A stretch of 10,826 nucleotides of DNA from contig JAOAJQ010000026.1 in the NCBI GenBank assembly GCA_026414125.1, positions 1-10,826 of the forward strand. Direction: 5' to 3'. How positions within the stretch are numbered: position 1 is the stretch's first letter; every line of letters starts with the position of its first letter. A program made the translations under genes and the position numbers. Positions 1-5,281 of this stretch are shown piece after piece. Under the pieces are notes generated by a model that saw nothing but the letters and a program-made list of their open reading frames with translations, searched no databases and had not been told where the DNA came from. The stretch comes from Thermoproteota archaeon (GTDB lineage: Archaea; Thermoproteota; EX4484-205; JAAOZP01).

Positions 1-135
1 AGACAGGTGCCTACTCCCTATCATGGAGTAGGCCTTTTCCAGCGCAATCTTCTCTGAAGAAGCCTCCACGCTTATGGAGAACGAAGCTTCCCTCAGCGGC
101 TTTCGGAACACGCCTTTCACTTTGAACAGGGGCAT
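1..135 (-). CDS. rpl18a: Ribosomal protein L18Ae/LX (eL20), N-terminal part
   Basis: This is the first 45 codons of the archaeal large-subunit protein LX (eL20/L18Ae); the gene runs off the left edge. The ATG is at 135. The translation begins MPLFKVKGVF and continues with a basic, beta-strand-forming stretch, then EKAYSMIGSRH, which matches the family pattern of an F-x-V-x-G strand followed by a helix and a Y-S-x-x-G-S-x-H turn. It is last in the visible minus-strand operon, 24 nt after the aIF6 stop codon; LX after aIF6 is a common archaeal order. No clear Shine-Dalgarno sequence precedes the ATG, so translation may be coupled to aIF6. The assignment rests on half of a short protein plus gene order, and both agree. 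Confidence 0.85.
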   Translation of the reverse strand, partial: MPLFKVKGVFRKPLREASFSISVEASSEKIALEKAYSMIGSRHLS

Positions 136-159
136 GCCTGAGCCTGGAGATGGGGGTTA

Positions 160-828
160 TTAAAAATTTTTAAACGCCATGGATATGTTCATAAGCTCAG
201 CCCCGGTTGTAGACTCTCCTACAAGCACCCCGTATGGGCTTGCCAGCATGCCTAGCCTTATGAAAGCCAGCCCATCGTTCACCGACACCGTGTAAACCCT
301 TAGCTTCAAAACGTCTTCCAGAAGCCTCTTCTCCCGTTCTGACAGAAGCCTGGAGGCGAAGCAGAGCACCTCGCCTGGTACTGCAAGAGCACCTATCGCA
401 GCATAGTTGGCAAGGCTTGCGAAATCATAGTCGACCCCAAGGAAGTCGGCTATCGCTCTAGCCTCATTCCTTGGAACCCTTGTTGAGAAAAGCGCTCCCT
501 TATCTGAGAGGATCATCATGTTCCCCCATGCTTTAAGCCTGCTTTCAACCTTCATGATCTCCTTGCCGAGCGACTCCAGCTCCCTCAGCTCCTCATCCTC
601 AACAGTGTCCGGGGCGATTATGAAGTTCGAATTAGCCGCTATCATTGATGAGACAGCGTGAACACCACCTATATTTGTCAACGCTATCGGGCCAACCCTT
701 AGAAAATCCCTGAGCCTCCTCAGGAAGCCCTGGGGAGCATTCTTGTTAACCACAGCATTAACCCCGAAAACCTTTGAGTAGGCTCCTATGAAAGGGGTCT
801 TCCAGATTGAGGCTCTGGCTACTTCCAT
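160..828 (-). CDS. eif6: Translation initiation factor 6 (aIF6)
   Basis: The 222-aa protein is aIF6, the anti-association factor that binds the large subunit near L14/L24e and blocks premature joining with the small subunit; in archaea it acts in the cytoplasm. The family folds as five quasi-identical alpha/beta repeats. Visible landmarks are the TPFIGAY start of repeat 1 (residues 11-17), the NIGG turn (52-55), the PDTVEDEEL segment (about 73-81), an NMMILSDKGAL strand (about 102-112) and the conserved C-terminal GESTTGAEL (about 203-211). Length is normal (about 220 aa). The ATG at 828 starts 3 nt after the L31e TAA, so it is probably translated by coupling; the upstream sequence lacks a strong Shine-Dalgarno motif. 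The order L31e, aIF6, LX is the standard archaeal one. Confidence 0.95.
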   Translation of the reverse strand: MEVARASIWKTPFIGAYSKVFGVNAVVNKNAPQGFLRRLRDFLRVGPIALTNIGGVHAVSSMIAANSNFIIAPDTVEDEELRELESLGKEIMKVESRLKAWGNMMILSDKGALFSTRVPRNEARAIADFLGVDYDFASLANYAAIGALAVPGEVLCFASRLLSEREKRLLEDVLKLRVYTVSVNDGLAFIRLGMLASPYGVLVGESTTGAELMNISMAFKNF

Positions 829-831
829 GAC

Positions 832-1101
832 TTATCGCTGCTCTGAACCCGGGAGCCCTAGAAGAACCTCGTCCTCTTCGACGACAGCCTTAACCCTTAA
901 ACGACCCTTCAAAACCTTTCCAAGGTTAGAGTGAACATACTCGTTCAAATCGCTTCCTATTACTATTCTCTTACCCTTGAAAGCCTTGGAAGCCTTCTCC
1001 CGGATCTTCCGGATGGCTACTTCACGCCTATCCGGGAAGGGTGCGTTCTTGACTCTTGAAAGGCTTATTGAAAAAACAGCCTCCTCAGCCTTACTGCTCA
1101 T
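832..1101 (-). CDS. rpl31e: Ribosomal protein L31e (eL31)
   Basis: This 89-aa basic protein is eL31, a large-subunit protein at the rim of the peptide exit tunnel. The family pattern is visible: an N-terminal strand (about 9-17), the DRREVAIRKIREKASKAFKGK helix region in which the x-x-A-x-x-K-I-R-E motif is typical, then I-x-S-D-L-N (about 48-53) and a C-terminal strand RLRVKAVVEEDE. The usual I-W-x-x-G segment is replaced by YVHSNLG, so this copy is somewhat divergent. ATG at 1101 is preferred over the adjacent in-frame TTG at 1104; a GGTGGT stretch about 8 nt upstream can serve as Shine-Dalgarno. It follows L39e by 12 nt and precedes aIF6 by 3 nt. Confidence 0.92.
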   Translation of the reverse strand: MSSKAEEAVFSISLSRVKNAPFPDRREVAIRKIREKASKAFKGKRIVIGSDLNEYVHSNLGKVLKGRLRVKAVVEEDEVLLGLPGSEQR

Positions 1102-1113
1102 CAACCAACCACC

Positions 1114-1269
1114 CTAAAGCTTGATCCTGCTCCTCCTCCAGTTTCTCCAACGATGTGTAAACCTTACTTTCCCCCGTGTCTTAGCTATGACCCAGGTTGG
1201 CACAGAATAGGATCTCTTTAACTCAGCCTGCAGACGAAGCTTCTTCCCAACTGTCTTGCTCCTAGCCAA
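1114..1269 (-). CDS. rpl39e: Ribosomal protein L39e (eL39), UUG start
   Basis: This 51-aa gene is easily missed because it is short and starts with TTG. The translation begins MARSKTVGKKLRLQ, continues through a VPTWVIAKT core (about 24-32) and ends in a very basic tail with a WRNWRRSRIKL finish, the hallmark of eL39, a tiny protein lining the exit tunnel. Length matches the family (about 51). The TTG at 1269 is set by a strong GGTGAGG Shine-Dalgarno a few bases upstream. The TGA stop of the PDCD5-like gene (1276-1278) lies inside that ribosome-binding site, so the two genes are probably translationally coupled. The stop is TAG at 1114-1116, 12 nt before the L31e ATG. Confidence 0.95.
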   Translation of the reverse strand: MARSKTVGKKLRLQAELKRSYSVPTWVIAKTRGKVRFTHRWRNWRRSRIKL

Positions 1270-1275
1270 TTCTCC

Positions 1276-1587
1276 TCACCCAGTTCCTCTTCTCGAAGAC
1301 AAGTATATTCTCTCCAGGATCTCCTTTAGATACTCGTCTTCAACCGGTATTTTAAGCTTGCCCTGCTGCGCTAGGGCTATAAGGTATTTCTCAACCTGTT
1401 CCGCAAGCTGAGGCTTAACCAGCCTGAGATTGTTCAAACGGCTCCTAGCCTCCGGTGTGAAAACAATCCTGCTTAAAGTCTTTATTACCTTCTGCTCCTC
1501 CTGCTTGCGCTTGCTTTCCTCCAGATCCTTCTCCATCTGACGGCGACGCTGTTCAAGTATTCTTGCAATCTCCTCGTCCTCACTCAT
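1276..1587 (-). CDS. PDCD5-like DNA-binding protein
   Basis: The 103-aa product belongs to the archaeal/eukaryotic PDCD5 (TFAR19) family, small helical proteins described as DNA-binding in archaea; their exact role is unsettled, and the eukaryotic homologue has been linked to prefoldin and chaperonin function. The N-terminus MSEDEEIARILEQRR is followed by a highly charged helix (about 10-38), then a bundle containing LSRIVFTPEARSRLNNL (about 40-56), V-x-P-x-L-A-x-x-V-E-x-Y (about 57-68) and a C-terminal I-P-V-x-D-E-Y-L-K-E-I-L segment. These are the family landmarks. The ATG at 1587 is chosen because the 25 codons upstream overlap S19e and do not resemble the family. It sits between S19e (8-nt gap) and L39e, as in many archaea. 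Confidence 0.9.
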   Translation of the reverse strand: MSEDEEIARILEQRRRQMEKDLEESKRKQEEQKVIKTLSRIVFTPEARSRLNNLRLVKPQLAEQVEKYLIALAQQGKLKIPVEDEYLKEILERIYLSSRRGTG

Positions 1588-1595
1588 TTCTCCAA

Positions 1596-2024
1596 CTACC
1601 CTTTTCCAGCAACCTCGCGAGACAGCCTGTCTAGGAGGGAAACACCCTTCGGCGTGAGCCATCTACCCTTGTTCGACTTGCCGATGAGGCCTGCTGCTTC
1701 AAGCTGCTGAAGAATTCTTCTGATTATTGCTCCGCCAGCCCTAACCTTATGAGCCCTCCTCATCGGGTATTTCTTCCTACCTCCATATTCTTTCCTGAGC
1801 CTTGAAACACCCATAGGGCCCTTCACGTACAGCCTCCTGAGTATTGAGGCAGCCCTTACATGCCACCAGTCTAAACGGTCAGGAGGCCTCTCCCTGTGGC
1901 TGCCTGTTTTAACGAAAAGAGCCCACTTAGGAGGATTTACCTCCTTAACATTCTCCCTAAGGTATTCTGCAATCCTCTCTATCAGCATGTCCGCCGGAAC
2001 CGCTTTAACGTGCACAGCCTCCAA
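1596..2024 (-). CDS. rps19e: Ribosomal protein S19e (eS19)
   Basis: The 142-aa protein is eS19, a winged-helix-like small-subunit protein located in the 30S head and needed for late subunit maturation in eukaryotes. Family landmarks are V-P-A-D-M-L-I (about 9-15), NPPKWALFVKTG (about 30-41), the D-W-W-H-V-R-A-A-S-I-L-R-R stretch (about 52-64), KGPMGVSRLR, YGGRKK (about 80-85), GGAIIRRILQQLEAAGL and K-G-R-W-L-T-P-K-G. The start is uncertain: TTG at 2024 (used here) or GTG at 2015. A TATA element at 2055-2062 read on the minus strand predicts transcription starting near 2032, giving a very short leader for the TTG. This is the first gene of the minus-strand operon and is divergent from nep1. 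Confidence 0.94.
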   Translation of the reverse strand: MEAVHVKAVPADMLIERIAEYLRENVKEVNPPKWALFVKTGSHRERPPDRLDWWHVRAASILRRLYVKGPMGVSRLRKEYGGRKKYPMRRAHKVRAGGAIIRRILQQLEAAGLIGKSNKGRWLTPKGVSLLDRLSREVAGKG

Positions 2025-2054
2025 CAGTCTTCAGTCTCCCTCTGGAAGCAAAGG

Positions 2055-2062
2055 TTTTATAA
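2055..2062. promoter_or_regulatory. TATA-like element in the S19e/nep1 divergent spacer
   Basis: TTTTATAA on the plus strand reads TTATAAAA on the minus strand, close to the archaeal TATA consensus in both directions. Read leftward it places a start near 2032, about 8 nt upstream of the S19e TTG. Read rightward it places a start near 2085, 5 nt before the nep1 ATG. It is the only TATA-like sequence in the 65-bp spacer. Use for S19e looks firm; use for nep1 is less certain because nep1 also has a Shine-Dalgarno motif that would need a longer leader. Confidence 0.55.
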
Positions 2063-2073
2063 GGTTTAGCAGC

Positions 2074-2082
2074 AGGAGGAGG
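2074..2082 (+). promoter_or_regulatory. Strong Shine-Dalgarno for nep1
   Basis: AGGAGGAGG lies 7 nt before the nep1 ATG at 2090, an ideal ribosome-binding site that fixes this start. It conflicts mildly with the TATA position, which would start the transcript at about 2085, downstream of the motif. Confidence 0.5.
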
Positions 2083-2089
2083 CCTAGCG

Positions 2090-2770
2090 ATGAAGAGCCT
2101 CATATGCTTTTTCGACTCGAGCCTTGAACTTGTTCCAAGGGAGCTGGCCGCCCACCCGCAGGTTGTTAAAAACGCGGCTAAAAAGGGGAAAAACCCGTTG
2201 GAAACAATGCTTGAAAGAAGTGTCCACCATAAGGCTATTCTGAGGCTTGAAAACAGTGAGAAAAGAGGCCGGCCGGATATTCTGCACACTTGTCTTAAAA
2301 TAGTCTCAGACTCGCCTGTATATAAAGCTGGGAAACTAGGGGTGGTGATGCATACAATAGGCGGAAAATGGATTGTACCAAGGGAGAAAATAAGGTTTCC
2401 AGTGACCTATGGGAACTTCATAGGGCTTATGGAGAAGCTTCTTTCAAAAGGCAGAGTTTTGGATCCTAGTGGAAGAGTCCTTATGGAAATAGTGTCGAAA
2501 AAGGATGCTTTAAGGGTTTTAGACGAATACCCTCGCAGAATACTTTTTACCCATGTTGGCAGGAGGGTTGAAATCCAAGACTATGTTAAGAGTGTTTCAG
2601 AAGAAAACGTGCCTGCGTGCTTCCTCATCGGAGCATACCCTAGGGGGAGGCCCTCTGAGGAAATATGGAGCATGACTGGGGAGAAGGTTTCAGTCTACGA
2701 CGGGGTTTTAGCAGCTTGGACAGTTACAGGCTGGCTGACCTACGAGATATTCAGGTTACAACCATGCTAG
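2090..2770 (+). CDS. nep1: 16S rRNA pseudouridine N1-methyltransferase Nep1 (Emg1)
   Basis: The 226-aa protein is Nep1/Emg1, a SPOUT-class (alpha/beta-knot) enzyme that methylates N1 of a pseudouridine in the helix 35 hypervariable loop of 16S rRNA, using S-adenosylmethionine; it works as a homodimer and has a separate ribosome-assembly role in yeast. Evidence: F-F-D-S-S-L-E-L-V-P-R-E-L near the N-terminus (7-19), H-P-x-V-V-K-N-A (22-29), E-R-S-x-H-H-K-A (42-49), the signature RGRPDILH (59-66), and the knot region FLIGAYPRG (178-186), which contributes to the SAM site, followed by a final helix with W-T-V-T (210-213). Length is typical. ATG 2090 is supported by AGGAGGAGG 7 nt upstream. It is divergent from S19e, and its TAG overlaps the convergent SWIM gene's TAG. 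Confidence 0.95.
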   Translation: MKSLICFFDSSLELVPRELAAHPQVVKNAAKKGKNPLETMLERSVHHKAILRLENSEKRGRPDILHTCLKIVSDSPVYKAGKLGVVMHTIGGKWIVPREKIRFPVTYGNFIGLMEKLLSKGRVLDPSGRVLMEIVSKKDALRVLDEYPRRILFTHVGRRVEIQDYVKSVSEENVPACFLIGAYPRGRPSEEIWSMTGEKVSVYDGVLAAWTVTGWLTYEIFRLQPC

Positions 2771-3177
2771 TATATGAATACTCTTGACGCAATAACCTTG
2801 TCGTAAACCTCGTCTGACTCCCTTACTTCGGAGAATAATCCTGAAAGCTCAGCGATCCTCTGGGCCAGAAGATGGTAGCAAGCATAAGCCTCCCCGGTCA
2901 TCACGTAGTAGAAGAAATCCTTGCAGGAGCAATACTTCACCAGCGGGATCACAAGGTACTCTTCCTCTCTGCCGACGATAATCCACCTGACCCTGTTCGA
3001 AGGCTGAAGAACATACTTCTTCACCCTTCTTGAGACGACTGTCTTCAAGGCTCTCCTGCCTCTTTCGCCGAAAGCGCTGATGATCTTCTCCTCGCACTCG
3101 CGCGTCACACCCTGAGTTTTAAGAAGCTTGGCTATCTCCTCAGGTATCTTATCAGCGCTATCCTTATCTTCAATCAT
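2767..3177 (-). CDS. SWIM zinc-finger protein (possible archaeal Sws1/Shu2-like)
   Basis: This 136-aa soluble protein has a helical N-terminal half (about 10-50) and a SWIM zinc finger. The ligands are visible as C83-x-C85, then 14 residues, C100-x-H102, followed by x-x-A105. This is the C-x-C...C-x-H-x-x-A form described for the Shu2/SWS1 branch, whose members promote Rad51/RadA-dependent recombination; SWIM domains in general bind DNA or protein. The branch assignment is an inference from that one motif. The ATG at 3177 is only 5 bp from the start of the divergent phosphoesterase, and the stop overlaps the nep1 stop by 4 bp. No Shine-Dalgarno is seen; a CTTAAATCC TATA-like sequence near 3213-3222 suggests a short-leader transcript. 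No RadA paralogue is in the window to test the recombination link. Confidence 0.8.
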   Translation of the reverse strand: MIEDKDSADKIPEEIAKLLKTQGVTRECEEKIISAFGERGRRALKTVVSRRVKKYVLQPSNRVRWIIVGREEEYLVIPLVKYCSCKDFFYYVMTGEAYACYHLLAQRIAELSGLFSEVRESDEVYDKVIASRVFIY

Positions 3178-3182
3178 TCCGC

Positions 3183-3944
3183 TTGTTACACTGGGTCTTG
3201 AACACGAAAACAGGATTTAAGCTTATCAAAGGGGAACCGGCTCTGCTGGCTGGGGAAACCCTCGTTATCGCGGACACGCACATAGGCTACGAGGGTGAAA
3301 TAAGGCTTAAGGGAATCAGGCTTCCAAGCCTAACTAAAAAAATACTTACGCGCGTATTAAACTTAGCTGAGAAAACGTCTGCTAGAAGGCTGTTGATCCT
3401 TGGCGACTTGAAGCACACTGTCTACGGTCCTAGGGGACTGGAGTGGATGGAGATCCCGGAGTTCATGCGTAAGATAGTTAGCAAGTTCGAATGGGTTGGG
3501 GTTGTACCCGGGAATCACGACGGGGATCTTTACACCGTCCTGCCTGAAGGGATTGAGCTACTGGATCCTGACGGAGTCTTGTGGAACGGGGTTCTCTTTA
3601 CGCATGGCCATAAGAGAATTGACACTATTCTTAACGAGAAAGGTTGGAGTAGTGTTAGAAGAGTAGTGGTCGGACATTTCCACCCGGCTGTAGAGCTTCT
3701 CGACGACCTTGGCTACAGGTATGTGATACCAGTCTGGGTAAAGAGCATGTTAAGCAACAATATTGAAATACTTTTAATGCCGGCTTTTAACGAGAACATC
3801 GGGAAGCTCATTGTTAACAATCCCGAGAGAATATCAGAGGAGCTAAGGGGCTTCCTGAAAACTGGCTCGATAAACCTTCAGGAGGCTGAGGCGTACAGCC
3901 TAGACTTGGTTTTCCTCGGAAGGATCGGGGAACTGGAGACATAA
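3183..3944 (+). CDS. Calcineurin-like metallophosphoesterase (COG1407 type)
   Basis: The 253-aa protein carries the full set of metallophosphoesterase motifs for a two-metal site: D31-x-H33 in IADTHIGYE, G74-D75-x-x-H78, G110-N111-H112-D113, H141-G142-H143 and G164-H165-x-H167. It should hydrolyse phosphomono- or diesters with Mn2+-like metals; nucleic-acid ends are a plausible substrate because relatives of this COG1407 type are often linked to the Lhr-Core helicase in bacteria and archaea, but no helicase is present here. The C-terminal 60 residues or so form no recognised domain. The start is taken as TTG 3183; an in-frame TTG at 3198 is an alternative. It is divergent from the SWIM gene with only 5 bp between starts, so its promoter must lie inside that gene. 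Confidence 0.88.
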   Translation: MLHWVLNTKTGFKLIKGEPALLAGETLVIADTHIGYEGEIRLKGIRLPSLTKKILTRVLNLAEKTSARRLLILGDLKHTVYGPRGLEWMEIPEFMRKIVSKFEWVGVVPGNHDGDLYTVLPEGIELLDPDGVLWNGVLFTHGHKRIDTILNEKGWSSVRRVVVGHFHPAVELLDDLGYRYVIPVWVKSMLSNNIEILLMPAFNENIGKLIVNNPERISEELRGFLKTGSINLQEAEAYSLDLVFLGRIGELET

Positions 3945-4009
3945 CACGTGCATTAGGGTTTCTCACCAGAGCAGAATCCCTTGTATCTCTAACCTTATTG
4001 CATGATATG

Positions 4010-4015
4010 TTTTTT
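4010..4015 (+). terminator. U-tract, possible terminator of the phosphoesterase gene
   Basis: A run of six T residues lies about 65 nt past the phosphoesterase stop codon, with no hairpin before it. Oligo-U tracts alone can terminate archaeal transcription. Its position downstream of the ATG at 4002 argues mildly against that ATG as the start of the next gene. Confidence 0.25.
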
Positions 4016-4042
4016 AAAAATATTGAATACTTTAATGCATCT

Positions 4043-4058
4043 GAGAAAAATTTATATC
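4043..4058 (+). promoter_or_regulatory. BRE/TATA promoter of the membrane-protein gene
   Basis: A purine-rich GAGAAAAA (BRE-like, 4043-4050) directly precedes TTTATATC (4051-4058), one of the best archaeal promoter matches in the window. The expected transcription start is near 4081, 5 nt before an in-frame TTG at 4086. This supports a start well downstream of the first ATG at 4002. Confidence 0.55.
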
Positions 4059-4085
4059 GGGACTCTAAACCTAGTCGAGCGGAAT

Positions 4086-5105
4086 TTGAACACTCTTGTT
4101 CAAAAAATAGCGTTTATAGCGGGTTTAATACTGCTCACAATTGGTGTTTTCATAGTAATGATGGCTCCGGCGGATTTCGGCTGGGAGCCTAGAAGCCGAA
4201 TACTGATTGACAGGGAAACTCTTAGTGTTTCAGCCGGGTGGAAGACGGTCAGCGGAAAACTCGTCGAAGAGATTCTTAAAGTAGAAACCCCTTTGAAATA
4301 CGACGCGTGCTGGGGAGCTATGCCACCCTTCTTCGGGGATGAAAAGGACTTTGTGATAACCGTGAGTGCTGTCGAACAATCATCCCCACAGAAGCCTTTC
4401 AACTTCTACGTTTTTAACCAGGTTAACTTCGACCTATGGGAAGCAGGTTCATCCTACAAGGCTTACTGCGAGTATAAGGGTAAAACCTCAGTCTACTTTA
4501 ACTTCTCAATAGATTCGAAGGAAAACTTGCCTGACGTGATCTATTTTGTCGTGGAGGAGCATGATCTGGGAGTAGAGCCAACGGTTCTTGTTAACTCAAT
4601 AATCAGCTGGACTGAGAAATCTTCGAGAACCGATTGCACTGGATACGTGGCGTCAACCCCCCAAGTTTTAATCGGGGAGGTCAAAGGTTTCAGGCTTAGG
4701 GGTAATGCTACGGAGTCGAATGGAAACAGGTTTAACTTCTACATAATGGAGTACTCCAGCTATTGGGATTGGCTTGCCGGCAAAAACTATACAGCCATAC
4801 TTAAGCAGGAGAATGTCAACTCTTTGAGCTTTAACATCTCGCTTGCAGAGGACCAGGTGAGCCCAGCGTTCAGTATTTGTTTTGTCGTTGAAAACACTTT
4901 AAAAGATGTAGATGAGAAAATAATTATTAATGCGGCTCTAGAATGGCAGGAGAAAACAGCCATTTCAACAGCCTTCGGAGGAAAAATAGTTGGTAGCGTC
5001 ATAGCGAGCATAGGCCTCATCATGGTGATCGCAGGTTTTGCCTCAATATTCTTTAAACATAAGAAGGAAAAACATGTATCAGTCGATGACGTAGAAACCA
5101 TCTAA
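4086..5105 (+). CDS. Two-anchor membrane protein with duplicated extracytoplasmic domain, unknown function
   Basis: I do not recognise the family. From the TTG at 4086 the product has 339 residues (367 from an in-frame ATG at 4002). An N-terminal hydrophobic segment IAFIAGLILLTIGVFIV (about 8-24) follows a short charged start, and a C-terminal segment IVGSVIASIGLIMVIAGFASIFF precedes a Lys/Glu-rich tail, so about 260 residues should lie outside the cell. That part holds two similar units. Each has F-N-F-Y, then W-x-A/L-G and Y-x-A, then S-x-x-F-N-F/I-S, then F-V-V-E and a closing W-x-E-K; the first spans roughly 4360-4625 and the second 4690-4965. They look like beta-sandwiches. Start choice rests on the strong promoter at 4043-4058. 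It stands alone; codon use matches its neighbours. Confidence 0.75.
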   Translation: MNTLVQKIAFIAGLILLTIGVFIVMMAPADFGWEPRSRILIDRETLSVSAGWKTVSGKLVEEILKVETPLKYDACWGAMPPFFGDEKDFVITVSAVEQSSPQKPFNFYVFNQVNFDLWEAGSSYKAYCEYKGKTSVYFNFSIDSKENLPDVIYFVVEEHDLGVEPTVLVNSIISWTEKSSRTDCTGYVASTPQVLIGEVKGFRLRGNATESNGNRFNFYIMEYSSYWDWLAGKNYTAILKQENVNSLSFNISLAEDQVSPAFSICFVVENTLKDVDEKIIINAALEWQEKTAISTAFGGKIVGSVIASIGLIMVIAGFASIFFKHKKEKHVSVDDVETI

Positions 5106-5281
5106 GTAATAAGCACGTGAAAATATAGAAAAAAGCAAATATAAAGTTGGCCGGAAAGATTTGTGTGCGATATATTATTGGGTAGACGTGCTTCGGCTAT
5201 TCGTAGAAAGATTATAAAATAGAACCAAAAGTAGGCGGCAAGATATTATCGCCTAAGAGAGCTACAGCGCACTACGCGCGC

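Noticed and set aside
1588..1662. A 25-codon N-terminal extension of the PDCD5-like protein
   Set aside because: It overlaps the end of S19e and does not resemble the family, whereas ATG 1587 gives the expected N-terminus.
4787..5101. A 104-codon reverse-strand frame within the membrane-protein gene
   Set aside because: Ser/Met/Thr-rich low-quality translation that mirrors the plus-strand gene; no promoter or ribosome-binding site.
3944..5118. CACGTG at both flanks of the membrane-protein gene as a possible insertion boundary
   Set aside because: A 6-bp palindrome occurs by chance at this scale; there are no longer direct or inverted terminal repeats and no composition change.
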